Below the pieces are notes generated by a model that was given only the letters and a program-made list of their open reading frames with translations, was not told where the DNA came from and searched no databases. A stretch of 64,000 bases of DNA from an uncultured Clostridia bacterium. GTDB lineage: Bacteria; Bacillota; Clostridia; Christensenellales; Aristaeellaceae. Where the stretch lies: positions 52,083 to 116,082 of the forward strand of contig CANRLC010000002.1 in assembly GCA_947631405.1 (NCBI GenBank), written 5' to 3'. Shown here piece after piece: positions 38,221 through 47,398 of this stretch. Both the position numbers and the translations under genes were made by a program. The number at the start of each line of letters is the position of its first letter. Position 1 is the stretch's first letter.

Positions 38221-39360
38221 ATGCAGGCGAGGAAGCTGAGTAAGGCGGACGAGGAGCGCGTCGAGCGCGCGCAGGGGGAAATGATCGAGCTGATCCGCGC
38301 GCTTTGCGCCATTCCCGCGCCCAGCGGACGCGAGGAGCGCCGCGCGGAATTCATTCGCGACTGGTTTGCGCAGCGCGGCATGCGCGCCGAGATCGACGCG
38401 GCGAAGAACGCGCTTTATCCCGTGGCGCTTGACCGCTTCGAGGACGTCGTCGTGATCGCGGCGCACACGGACACCGTCTTCCCCGATTTGGAGCCGATGC
38501 CCTTCGCGCAGGGAAACGGGCGGCTGTGCTGCCCCGGCGTGGGAGACGACACCGCCAACGTCGCGGCGCTGATGCTCCTCGCCGAGATGCTGAAGGGGCG
38601 CAGCCCGCGCTGCGGCGTGCTCTTCGCGTTCGACGCGGGCGAGGAGGGGCTGGGCAACCTGCGCGGCGCGCGCGAGATCATGCGCGCCTACGGCCCGCGC
38701 GTGCGCGCGTTCATCGCGCTGGACGGGCAGACCGACGCCGTCTGCGCGCGGGCGGTCGGCTCCACGCGCTACCGCATTGCCGCGCAGACGCGCGGCGGCC
38801 ACAGCTACTCGAATTTCGGCGAGCGAAACGCCATCGCCGTGCTCTCGGAGCTGGTCTGCGCGCTCTACGCGCAGCCGCTGCCGAAGGCGCAGGGCGCGAC
38901 GACGACCTACAACGTGGGCCGCATCGAGGGCGGCACGTCGGTGAACGCCATCGCCCAGCGCGCACAGATGCTCTATGAGTTCCGCTCGGACGACGAGGGC
39001 TGCCTCGCCGCGATGCGCGCGCAGCTCGAGGCGCTGCTCCGCGCACACGCGAAGAGCGACGCGCGGCTGACCTGCGAGGCGATCGGCGAGCGCCCCTGCG
39101 GGCGGCGGGAGATCGCGCAGGCGCAGCGCCGGCTTGAGGCGGCCTGCGTGGACGCGCTGCGCCGCTACGCGGGCGCTTCGCCCGAGATCGGCGCGGGTTC
39201 CACCGACTGCAACATCCCGCTGTCGATGGGCGTGCCCGCGGCCTGCTTTGGCGTCTATCGGGGCGAGGGCGCGCACACGCGCGAGGAATGGATCGACACG
39301 GCGTCGCTCTGCGGCGGCATGAAGGCCGCGCTCAGCGTGCTGCTGGGATTTTACGCGTGA
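38221..39360 (+). CDS. M20 family metallopeptidase
   Basis: LCAIPAPSGREERRAEFI, IAAHTDTVFP, GVGDDTANVAALMLLAEML, FDAGEEGLGN. Confidence 0.9.
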   Translation: MQARKLSKADEERVERAQGEMIELIRALCAIPAPSGREERRAEFIRDWFAQRGMRAEIDAAKNALYPVALDRFEDVVVIAAHTDTVFPDLEPMPFAQGNGRLCCPGVGDDTANVAALMLLAEMLKGRSPRCGVLFAFDAGEEGLGNLRGAREIMRAYGPRVRAFIALDGQTDAVCARAVGSTRYRIAAQTRGGHSYSNFGERNAIAVLSELVCALYAQPLPKAQGATTTYNVGRIEGGTSVNAIAQRAQMLYEFRSDDEGCLAAMRAQLEALLRAHAKSDARLTCEAIGERPCGRREIAQAQRRLEAACVDALRRYAGASPEIGAGSTDCNIPLSMGVPAACFGVYRGEGAHTREEWIDTASLCGGMKAALSVLLGFYA

Positions 39361-39371
39361 GGTGCAGAGGA

Positions 39372-39848
39372 ATGAAACGCGAAGAAGCCGGGCCGTCCCT
39401 CGTGATCGAAACGCCCATCGGGCCGCTGCGCCTGACCGAGGACGGCGGCGCGCTGTGCGCCGTGCGCCTGATCCCCGGCGCAAAGCCCGGCGGCGAGGGA
39501 ACGCCGCTGCTTTGGGAGGCGGCGCGCCAGCTTGACGCGTACTTTGCGGGGGCGCTCCGCGCGTTCGATCTACCGATCTCCCCGCGCGGCACGCCCTTCG
39601 AGCTGCGCGTCTGGCAGGCGCTGCGGGCCATCCCCTACGGGCAGACGCGCGCCTACGGCGGGATCGCGGCGGCAATTGGGCGGCCGACGGCGTGCCGCGC
39701 GGTCGGCGGCGCGTGCGGGCGCAATCCGCTGCTCATCGTGACGCCCTGCCACAGGGTGGTGGGCGCGGGCGGCAAGCTCACGGGCTTTGCGGCGGGGCTT
39801 TGCGCCAAGCGCGCGCTGCTCTCGCTCGAATCCGGCGTGGGGGCATAA
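39372..39848 (+). CDS. ogt: Methylated-DNA--[protein]-cysteine S-methyltransferase
   Basis: GTPFELRVWQALRAIPYGQTRAYGGIAAAIGRPTACRAVGGACGRNPLLIVTPCHRVVGAGGKLTGFAAGL. Confidence 0.95.
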   Translation: MKREEAGPSLVIETPIGPLRLTEDGGALCAVRLIPGAKPGGEGTPLLWEAARQLDAYFAGALRAFDLPISPRGTPFELRVWQALRAIPYGQTRAYGGIAAAIGRPTACRAVGGACGRNPLLIVTPCHRVVGAGGKLTGFAAGLCAKRALLSLESGVGA

Positions 39849-39853
39849 CAGGG

Positions 39854-39881
39854 AAAAGGGGCGCAAACCGCGCCCTTTTTT
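39854..39881. terminator. Bidirectional Rho-independent terminator between convergent genes
   Basis: GGGAAAAGGGGCGC AAACC GCGCCCTTTTTTTT. Confidence 0.8.
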
Positions 39882-41855
39882 TTATTCCTTCAGATAGGTG
39901 TATCGCACGGTCAGCCGGGGCATGGAATCGTACAGGCCGTAGACGTCGCCGTAGATCTGATAGGTTTCGCCCAGCTCCCACGTCGTCTTGGAGCTGTTTT
40001 CCAGCAGCACCTGCCGGGCGAGCGCGCCGTCGCCGATGGACATCACGGCGAGCTGCGGCGCGTCGCTGATGATGCGCTCGATGCGGCCCTCGCCGACGTA
40101 GATCTGCCCCTTGCGCAGGGTGATGTAGTTGATGAGGTCGGTGTAGCCGTCCTCCAAACTCCACGCGCGGCGGGTGTAGATGTCCTCGTTGGGCATGTAG
40201 TAGACGGTGTGGGTGATGACCGAATCCGCGCGGTTTTCGTAGGAGGCGCGGATGACCACGTCGTTGTTGCCCAGCTCGGTAAAGATGGGCCTGAAGCTGA
40301 ACGCACCCGTGTCGGGGTTGACCTCCAGCTCCTTGTGCGGGAACTCGACGGTGATGGTCGCGCCGGGTAGGGTCGTCCCGGTGATCAGCGGCTGGTTTTC
40401 GGGGTCTTCCGGCTCGTAGTTCCATTCCACGAGCACGGTCGGGGAAAGCTCCAGCGGGATCTCCTGCGGCTTGCGGTTGAGGGTGATCTCCATCTTGTTT
40501 TCGCGGCAGTAGCGGCTCTTGACGGAGATGGAGATCGTGTTCGCGCCGACGGGCAGCACCTGCACGTTCTTGGAGACGTTGCCCGTCTTGCGGATGAGCG
40601 TGGAGACGTTCGTGCCGTCGATGACGACGGTGGAACCCGGCTGCACGTTCAGGCGCACCTCGAAGATGGAGACGTCCACGTCGGCGACGGTGGTCGCGGG
40701 GTTGAGCAGATAGACGGGGGAGAGCGGCACGTCGATGGTGAACTCCACGGGTTCGAGCTGGAATCGCTCGCTCGACGAGGTGCTGATGGTCGGCGTGATG
40801 GTCACGTCCATCGTGTCCGTCTCAACGGGCACGGCGTAGGTGGAAAACTCCGTGTCGTACCACATGTAGTCGGGAATCTCCACCGCGACCTTTCCGTCGG
40901 CGATGACGTAGGAGCTTTGCGTTTCGATCAGGTAGACGGTCGCGTTCTCCCGGCCGTAGATGGTGATCGTGTGCGAGGGATGGCCGTCCTCGGTCTCGCC
41001 CGCCGTCAGCTCTACGCGCGTCTCGTTGTCGTTGCGCACCTGAATGCCCTGATTCATGACGAAGCGCCGCGCCGCAAACACGCCGCCCGCGCCCACGGCG
41101 AAGCAGCACAGCAGCGCGAGGAGCGCCTTGCCGATCACGCGCGCGGCGCTCTGCCTGCGGCGCACGCCCGCGCTGTAGCTCTCGTAGGCGTCGCGCGAGG
41201 CCGCGCGGGTCTGGATGCGGCGGGGCAGGTAGTCCTCGTCCGTGAGCGCCGCCTGATCGCCGCGCTCCGGCGTGAAGCCGTCGTAGAAGATCGGCGCGTC
41301 CTCGTCGTCCACATAGGTGAGCGGGCGCTCGGAGGCGTCGGAGAAGGTGCCGTAGGGGCTTTCCTGCGGGCGATGGGCGCCGGTGCGCGGCGGCTCCTCG
41401 CCCAGATACGCGCTCTGTCGCGCCGCCTGCCTGTGCCGGATGACCGCGCTGTCCCCGGCGTAGGCGGAGGGCATGTCGTCCGCCTCGGGCACGGGGCGAA
41501 TGATCTCCGCCTCGCGCACGGAGCGGCGCATGCGCTCGGCTTGTTCCTTCATCTGGCGGATGCGCTGCGCGCCCGCCTCGCGGCGGCGCTGCAATTCCTC
41601 CAGCTCGTCCGTGAGCGCCGCGCGGTCTAAGCGCTCCGGGTCGTAGGCGGCGTCGTCTTGCGCGTCGCCCGGCGGCGTCTGCGGGATGTCGGTATCGTGC
41701 TCGTCGAACGCGATGACCTGCAATTCGGGCTTTTTTTCGTGCATGGCGGCTTCCCAGTCCGCCGGCGCGGCGCTCTGCTCGGGCAGCGGCGCGCCGCAGC
41801 GGGTACACTTGGGCAGATAAGCGGCGTTCCACGCGCCGCACTGGGGACACTTCAT
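39882..41855 (-). CDS. Membrane-anchored zinc-ribbon protein with large extracellular Ig/cadherin-like region
   Basis: N-terminal zinc ribbon MKCPQCGAWNAAYLPKCTRCGAPL, coiled/charged linker, one TM (VIGKALLALLCCFAVGAGGVFAA), then beta-rich repeats (PLITGTTLPGATITVEFP). Confidence 0.75.
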   Translation of the reverse strand: MKCPQCGAWNAAYLPKCTRCGAPLPEQSAAPADWEAAMHEKKPELQVIAFDEHDTDIPQTPPGDAQDDAAYDPERLDRAALTDELEELQRRREAGAQRIRQMKEQAERMRRSVREAEIIRPVPEADDMPSAYAGDSAVIRHRQAARQSAYLGEEPPRTGAHRPQESPYGTFSDASERPLTYVDDEDAPIFYDGFTPERGDQAALTDEDYLPRRIQTRAASRDAYESYSAGVRRRQSAARVIGKALLALLCCFAVGAGGVFAARRFVMNQGIQVRNDNETRVELTAGETEDGHPSHTITIYGRENATVYLIETQSSYVIADGKVAVEIPDYMWYDTEFSTYAVPVETDTMDVTITPTISTSSSERFQLEPVEFTIDVPLSPVYLLNPATTVADVDVSIFEVRLNVQPGSTVVIDGTNVSTLIRKTGNVSKNVQVLPVGANTISISVKSRYCRENKMEITLNRKPQEIPLELSPTVLVEWNYEPEDPENQPLITGTTLPGATITVEFPHKELEVNPDTGAFSFRPIFTELGNNDVVIRASYENRADSVITHTVYYMPNEDIYTRRAWSLEDGYTDLINYITLRKGQIYVGEGRIERIISDAPQLAVMSIGDGALARQVLLENSSKTTWELGETYQIYGDVYGLYDSMPRLTVRYTYLKE

Positions 41856-41974
41856 AAGACGGCCTGACCTCCAAAGGGCGTAGCTCGCCCGGCGCTTTGC
41901 CGGACGCATATCTTTTTTATAATTCGCCGGGCAGGCGCAAATTCCTTTATTTCGCCGTGAGTCAGCGCAAAGGC

Positions 41975-42004
41975 TTGTCCTGCGGCGGGGTTTGGTGGTA
42001 TAAT
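41975..42004 (+). promoter_or_regulatory. Putative sigma-A promoter
   Basis: TTGTCC - 18 bp - TATAAT. Confidence 0.5.
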
Positions 42005-42037
42005 ACCCGGTAAGAAGCGGGAGGAGGCATTTTTGCT

Positions 42038-42571
42038 ATGATGGATAACTTCAAAGAGGAGATCGTCTCGCGGCGCAATTCGCTCTTGCCGAACGTCCTC
42101 TACGTCCTCGCATGGGTGATGATCGTCCTGTTCGGCCTGTACGCGCTGATGATGTTCCAGTTCGTCTTTCTGGCGTTCAGCGTGCCGACGCTGCTCGTCT
42201 TCCTCGTCAGCGCCGCGTGCGCCGTGCTGCTGTTCCTCTACAAGGATCACCTCAAGGTGGAGTACGAGTACACCTTCACCAACGGCTCGCTCGATTTCGC
42301 CAAGGTGATGCGCAATTCCAGCCGCAAGGAGCTGGGCAGCATGAACGTGCAGAACGTCACCGCCTGCGGCCACGTCGCGCACGATAGCTTCCAGCGCTAC
42401 CTGTCGATGAAGAACGTCGATCGAAAGAACTGGTTTCTCAACCGGGACGGCAACCTGTTCTACTTCTACTACGTCAAGAACGACGCCGGGCACATGATCA
42501 TCATCGAGCCGACCGAGGAGCTGGTGGAGATGATCCGCCGCTACCTGCCCGTCGGCGTCTATCAGGGCTGA
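42038..42571 (+). CDS. Two-TM protein, DUF6106-like
   Basis: MDNFKEEIVSRRNSLLPNVLYVLAWVMIVLFGLYALMMF...YEYTFTNGSLDFAKVMRNSSRKEL; conserved-looking clostridial small membrane protein. Confidence 0.65.
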   Translation: MMDNFKEEIVSRRNSLLPNVLYVLAWVMIVLFGLYALMMFQFVFLAFSVPTLLVFLVSAACAVLLFLYKDHLKVEYEYTFTNGSLDFAKVMRNSSRKELGSMNVQNVTACGHVAHDSFQRYLSMKNVDRKNWFLNRDGNLFYFYYVKNDAGHMIIIEPTEELVEMIRRYLPVGVYQG

Positions 42572-42591
42572 GCGCGCCGGGGGAGCATCCA

Positions 42592-43743
42592 TTGATCTAT
42601 TTGGACAACAGCGCCACGACGCGCCCGTTCGACGGCGTGATCGAGGCGATGGCCTCAAGCATGCGCGAGGGCTACTATAATCCCTCCGCCGCTTACGGCC
42701 CGGCGATCGCGGCGGAGCGCGAGGTGCGCGCCTGCCGCCGCGCGATCGCGGAGCAGCTCGGCGCGCGGGAGGAGGAGATCGTCTTCACCTCCGGCGGCAC
42801 GGAGGGCGACAATCTGGCGATCCTCGGCGCGGCGCAGGCGTTGCGCTCGCCGGGGGTCTTCGCGTGCAGCGACATCGAGCATCCCGCCGTCGCCGAGACG
42901 ATTGCGCGCGTCGAGCGCATGGGGCACGAGGTGCTGCGCCTGCCGGTCGACGCGCGCGGCGTGCTCGACCTCGCCGCGTGCGAGCGGCTGCTCAGCCCGC
43001 GCGTCGCGCTGGTGAGCTGCATGCAGGTGAGCAACGAGACGGGCGCGGTGCAGCCGGTCGAGGCGCTCTCGCGGCTGGTCAAGCGCATTGCGCCCGGGGC
43101 GCTCGTGCATGTGGACGGCGTACAGGGCTTTTTGCGCGTCCCCATGCACATGGCGCGCATGGGCGTCGATCTGTACACGATCAGCGCGCACAAGATTCAC
43201 GGCCCCAAGGGCGTGGGCGCGCTGGCGGTGCGCGGCGGCGTGCGCCTCGCGCCGCAGATGACGGGCGGCGGGCAGGAGCGCGGCCTGCGCTCCGGCACGC
43301 TCAACGGCGCGGGCATCGTCGGGCTGCACGCGGCGGTGCGCGAGATGGCCGCGCGGCGCGCGGAGGTCGAGGCGCTGCGCGGCATGAAGCGGCGCCTTCT
43401 GGACGATCTGTCCGGCCTTCCCGGCGTCACGGTCAACGGGCCGCTTCCGCAGGAGGCGGACAGCGCGCCGCACATCCTCAGCCTGTCGTTTGAGGGCGTG
43501 CGCGGCGAGGTGCTGCGCAACGCCTTGGAGGCGGAGGGCGTGATCGTCTCGACCGGGTCGGCGTGCGCGTCCCACAAGCAGAAGGTCAGCGACGCGCTGC
43601 TGGCGATGGGCCGCACGCGCGAGCAGGCCGACGGCACGATCCGCGTGAGCCTCGGCCTCATGAACGCGCCGGGCGAGATGGACGAGGCGGCCGCGCGCAT
43701 CGCGAGCGCGTGCGAGCAGCTTCGGCGGTACAGGAGGAGATAG
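42592..43743 (+). CDS. Cysteine desulfurase (NifS/IscS family; TTG start)
   Basis: IYLDNSATTRP, VFTSGGTEGDNLAI, HVDGVQGFLRVPMHM, SAHKIHGPKGVGAL, STGSACASHK. Confidence 0.94.
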   Translation: MIYLDNSATTRPFDGVIEAMASSMREGYYNPSAAYGPAIAAEREVRACRRAIAEQLGAREEEIVFTSGGTEGDNLAILGAAQALRSPGVFACSDIEHPAVAETIARVERMGHEVLRLPVDARGVLDLAACERLLSPRVALVSCMQVSNETGAVQPVEALSRLVKRIAPGALVHVDGVQGFLRVPMHMARMGVDLYTISAHKIHGPKGVGALAVRGGVRLAPQMTGGGQERGLRSGTLNGAGIVGLHAAVREMAARRAEVEALRGMKRRLLDDLSGLPGVTVNGPLPQEADSAPHILSLSFEGVRGEVLRNALEAEGVIVSTGSACASHKQKVSDALLAMGRTREQADGTIRVSLGLMNAPGEMDEAAARIASACEQLRRYRRR

Positions 43744-43744
43744 C

Positions 43745-44893
43745 ATGCGGACGATACTGCTGGTGCGCTTTGGCGAGGTCTTCTTAAAAGGGCAGAACCG
43801 CCCGTTTTTCATGAAGAAGCTGATCGACCGCATCAAGGAAGTGGTCGGCGATCTGGGCGGGCGCGTCTGGATGCGCGAGGGGCGCATCTACGTCTCCGAC
43901 TGCGCGGACATGGACGAGTGTGCGCGGCGGGTGTCGCGCGTGTTCGGCGTACACTCCGTCAGCCCGGCGGTGGAGATGGACAAGGCGGATTTTGCCGCCG
44001 TCTGCGAGCAGGCCGCCGCGATGATGGCCCCGCTCACCGGCACGTTCAAGGTGCTCGCCCGCCGCTCGGACAAGCGCTATCCGCTCGATTCGCCCGCGAT
44101 CATGCGCGAGGCGGGCGGCGTCATCTTGGAGCGCGCGCCGCACCTGACGGTGGACGTCAATCACCCCGACCATGTGATGACCATCGAGATTCGCGACCAC
44201 GCGTACCTGTCCGTGGAGCGCGTCATGGGCGTGGGCGGCATGCCGATGGGCACGAACGGCAAGGCGTGCCTGCTGCTCTCCGGCGGCATCGATAGCCCCG
44301 TGGCGGGCTTCATGATCGCTAAGCGCGGCGTGGAGCTTTGCTGCGTCCACTACCATTCCTTCCCGTACACGAGCGAGCGCGCGAAGGAGAAGGTGCTCGA
44401 GCTGGCGCGCCAGCTTTCCGAGTACAGCGGAAAGCTGCGCGTGCTGGTCGTCCCCTTCACCGAGATTCAGCTTGAGATTCACGAGCGCTGCCCGGAGAAC
44501 ATGACGACGCTCATCATGCGCCGCTTCATGATGCGCATCGCCGAGCGGCTGGCGCTCTCCGAGGGCGCGCAGGCGCTGGTGACGGGCGAGTCCATCGGGC
44601 AGGTCGCCAGCCAGACGATGGAGGCGCTCGCCTGCACGGATGAGGTCGTGAGCCTGCCCGTGTTCAGGCCGCTCATCGGCATGGACAAGAGCGAGATCGT
44701 GGAGCGCGCGGAGGCCATCGGCACGTTCGAGACGTCGTCGCTGCCCTACGAGGATTGCTGCACGATCTTCACGCCCAAGCATCCTGCGACGCATCCGCGC
44801 AGGGAGCAGGCGCGCGCCGCCGAAGAGGCGTTGGACGCCGAGGCGCTGATCGCCGCCGCGATCGAGGGGACGCAGGCCTACGAGATCGGTTAA
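43745..44893 (+). CDS. thiI: tRNA 4-thiouridine synthase
   Basis: LVRFGEVFLKGQNRPFFMKKL, LLLSGGIDSPVAGFMIAKRGVELCCVHYHSFPYTSERAKEKV, LVTGESIGQVASQT. Confidence 0.95.
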   Translation: MRTILLVRFGEVFLKGQNRPFFMKKLIDRIKEVVGDLGGRVWMREGRIYVSDCADMDECARRVSRVFGVHSVSPAVEMDKADFAAVCEQAAAMMAPLTGTFKVLARRSDKRYPLDSPAIMREAGGVILERAPHLTVDVNHPDHVMTIEIRDHAYLSVERVMGVGGMPMGTNGKACLLLSGGIDSPVAGFMIAKRGVELCCVHYHSFPYTSERAKEKVLELARQLSEYSGKLRVLVVPFTEIQLEIHERCPENMTTLIMRRFMMRIAERLALSEGAQALVTGESIGQVASQTMEALACTDEVVSLPVFRPLIGMDKSEIVERAEAIGTFETSSLPYEDCCTIFTPKHPATHPRREQARAAEEALDAEALIAAAIEGTQAYEIG

Positions 44894-44937
44894 TCCGCCG
44901 CCGGGCGTCGTAAACCGGCAGGGTCTGTCATAAGATG

Positions 44938-45270
44938 AACGCAGAGCGAAAGCCCTGCGTTTAGCTTGTCAAAGAAGTTTTTCCTCCCCCGAAGGGGAGG
45001 AAAAACACCCCAAATCGTTTCAATGATTGCTCCGTTTTTTCCTGCCAGAAAAAACAGCGCATCGAAAAGAAAGCGGGTTTTGACAGACTGAACGCAGAGC
45101 GAAGGCCCTGCGTTTAGCTTGTCAAAGAAGTTTTTCCTCCCCCGAAGGGGAGGAAAAACACCCCAAATCTTTCAATGATCGCTCCGTTTTTTCCCGCCAG
45201 AAAAAACAGCGCATCGAAAAGAAAGCGGTTTTTTGACAGACTGAACGCAGAGCGAAAGCCCTGCGTTTTT
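44938..45270. repeat. Locus B: 153-bp-period tandem repeat carrying three terminator hairpins and two CCTCCCC/GGGGAGG hairpins
   Basis: AACGCAGAGCGAARGCCCTGCGTTT at 44938, 45091 and 45244; GTTTTTCCTCCCC-CGAA-GGGGAGGAAAAAC at 44977 and 45130. Confidence 0.9.
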
Positions 45271-45296
45271 TGCGCGGTGCGGAGGGGAAGAACGCG

Positions 45297-46214
45297 GTGG
45301 ATTGGAGAGAGACGCTCTGCGCGCGGCTCAGCCCGCAGGCGGCGGCGCTGCTGCGGCGGCTAAGCGACGCCGACGCGCGCTCGCTCACGGAGATGCGCTT
45401 TTACCTGCGCCGCCCGGCCGAGCTGGTCTTTGGCCGCCGCGCGACCCGGACGGACTGCGCCTTGGACGAGGCCGGGATGGCCGAGCTGCTCGCCGCGCTC
45501 TCGGGCCGCGCGCTCTACGCGTGCGAGCGGCAGATGGCCGAGGGCTACATCCCGCTGCCGGGCGGGCATCGCGCGGGCGTCTGCGGCAGGCTCGTGCGCG
45601 AGGACGGGCGCGCGCGGCTGAGCGCGGTCACGTCGGTGTGCGTGCGGGTGGCGCGGCGCGTGCCGGGGGCGAGCCGGGCGATCAGGCCCTTTCTTCTGGA
45701 CAAGCACGGCCGCCCGATGCGCGTGCTGCTGCTCGGCGCGCCGGGCAGCGGCAAGACGACCGCGCTGCGCGACGCGGCGATCTACCTGTCCGACGAGCGC
45801 GGCCTGCACGTCGCCGTCGCCGACGAGCGCGAGGAGCTGTTCCCGGAGGGCGCGCTGCGCGACGAGGGGAAACGGGTGGACGTGCTCGCCGGGGAGGAGA
45901 AGGCCCGCGCGCTGTGCCGGCTGCTGCGCGCGATGGCCCCGGACGTACTGGTGACGGACGAGCTGGGCGGCGCACAGGACGCCGGTGCGCTGCTCGACGC
46001 GGCCCGCTGCGGCGTGGGGCTGCTCGCCTCCGCGCATGCCGACGGTCTGGCGGACGCGAGGAGCAGGCCTGCGCTGCGCGCGGCGCTGGGCGCGTTCGAT
46101 CGCTGCCTGTACATCGGGCCGATGGCGACGCTGTGCGGCGCGTGGGACGCGCGCGGGACGCCACTCACGGAGGAAGGGGAGGGAATTGTATGGCCGGATG
46201 GGACGTCGCGGTGA
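45297..46214 (+). CDS. spoIIIAA: Stage III sporulation protein AA (AAA ATPase; GTG start)
   Basis: LTEMRFYLRRPAELVF, YIPLPGGHRAGVCGRLV, VLLLGAPGSGKTTALRDAAIYLS, VADEREELFPEG. Confidence 0.92.
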   Translation: MDWRETLCARLSPQAAALLRRLSDADARSLTEMRFYLRRPAELVFGRRATRTDCALDEAGMAELLAALSGRALYACERQMAEGYIPLPGGHRAGVCGRLVREDGRARLSAVTSVCVRVARRVPGASRAIRPFLLDKHGRPMRVLLLGAPGSGKTTALRDAAIYLSDERGLHVAVADEREELFPEGALRDEGKRVDVLAGEEKARALCRLLRAMAPDVLVTDELGGAQDAGALLDAARCGVGLLASAHADGLADARSRPALRAALGAFDRCLYIGPMATLCGAWDARGTPLTEEGEGIVWPDGTSR

Positions 46215-46711
46215 CCGCGATGGGCGGCGTCGCCGCGATCGGGTTCCTTGTCGCGGATGGGGAAAAGCGCCGCGTCGCGTGGGTGAGCGCGCTGCGCCGC
46301 TGCGTGCTTCGCTTTTCCGACGCCGTCCGCTACGAGCAGCCGCCGCTGGCGACGCTCTTTGAGCGCATCGATCTGCGCGCCACGCCGCAGGAGCGGGAGC
46401 TGACCGGCCTTTTGCACGCCTGCGCAGGGAGGCTTGCGCGGGGCGAGGAGGCGCTCGCGGCGTTTCAAGCGGAGTGTGTGCGTTCGCCCGGGTACGCGAC
46501 GCTGCATGAGGAGGATCGAGCGGCGTTCGAGGGCGCGCTCTGCGAGCTGGGCAAGCGGGCGCTGCTCGAGCAGCTCCGCCTGCTCGGCGACGCAGACGAG
46601 CGCCTGCGACAGCGGGAGGCGGCGCTCTCCCGCGACGCGGCGCGGCGGGCGCAGCTCATCCGCTCGCTCTCGCTGGCGGGCGGCGCGGCGGTCTTTCTGC
46701 TGCTGGTCTGA
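46190..46711 (+). CDS. spoIIIAB: Stage III sporulation protein AB
   Basis: Overlaps spoIIIAA end; size, N-/C-terminal TM segments and operon order. Confidence 0.85.
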   Translation: MAGWDVAVTAMGGVAAIGFLVADGEKRRVAWVSALRRCVLRFSDAVRYEQPPLATLFERIDLRATPQERELTGLLHACAGRLARGEEALAAFQAECVRSPGYATLHEEDRAAFEGALCELGKRALLEQLRLLGDADERLRQREAALSRDAARRAQLIRSLSLAGGAAVFLLLV

Positions 46712-46796
46712 TTTGTGCAAAACAGACCGCCGTCCTGCGCTCGCCGCCGTGAGGCAAACAAACCAAAAGTCTATTTTACATCCGGGGAGGGCTTGC

Positions 46797-46994
46797 ATGA
46801 ACATCGATCTGTTGTTCCAGATCGCGGGGGTCGGGATATTGATCTTCGCGGTCAATCAGGTGCTGCAAAGGGCGGGCCGGGAGGACATCGCCGTGCTGGC
46901 CTCGGTCGCCGGGCTGGTGGTGGTGCTGTTTCTGGTGGTCGATCTCGTCGCTCAGCTCCTCAACAACGTCAAGAGCATCTTCGGCCTGTACTAA
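46797..46994 (+). CDS. spoIIIAC: Stage III sporulation protein AC
   Basis: MNIDLLFQIAGVGILIFAVNQVLQRAGREDIAVLASVAGLVVVLFLVVDLVAQLLNNVKSIFGLY. Confidence 0.95.
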   Translation: MNIDLLFQIAGVGILIFAVNQVLQRAGREDIAVLASVAGLVVVLFLVVDLVAQLLNNVKSIFGLY

Positions 46995-47011
46995 CCCATG
47001 GAGGACGCCTT

Positions 47012-47398
47012 GTGGAATGGACCCGACTGATCGGCTTTTGCCTGCTCGCCGCGGTGATGGTCATGCTCCTGCGGCAGATGCACCCGCAGGCCGCGGCGCT
47101 GCTGGGCGTCGCCTTCGGCGCGATGCTGACCGCGGCGCTGCTCCCCGGCATCCGGCAGACCGTGGAGACCGTGCGCGGCGTGCTCTCCTCGCTGGGGCTG
47201 GAGGAGGCGTATTACCGCGTGCTGCTCAAGGCGACGGGCATCGTGCTGCTGACGCAGCTCGCCTCGCAGATCTGTCAGGAGCTGGACGCGCCCGGCATCG
47301 CGAAGAACGCGGAGCTTTGCGGCCGCGTGGCGCTGCTGGGCGTGGCGCTGCCCGTGTTCCTCTCTCTCACACAGCTCGCCGTGGACGCGCTGCGCTGA
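47012..47398 (+). CDS. spoIIIAD: Stage III sporulation protein AD (GTG start)
   Basis: Operon order; LLRQMHPQAAALLGVAFGAMLTAALLPGI. Confidence 0.92.
   Translation: MEWTRLIGFCLLAAVMVMLLRQMHPQAAALLGVAFGAMLTAALLPGIRQTVETVRGVLSSLGLEEAYYRVLLKATGIVLLTQLASQICQELDAPGIAKNAELCGRVALLGVALPVFLSLTQLAVDALR

Noticed and set aside
44938-45270. CRISPR-like array
   Set aside because: Only three ~25-bp repeats with near-identical 128-bp intervals; intervals are repeats themselves rather than unique spacers, and the repeats are terminator hairpins with no cas genes nearby.
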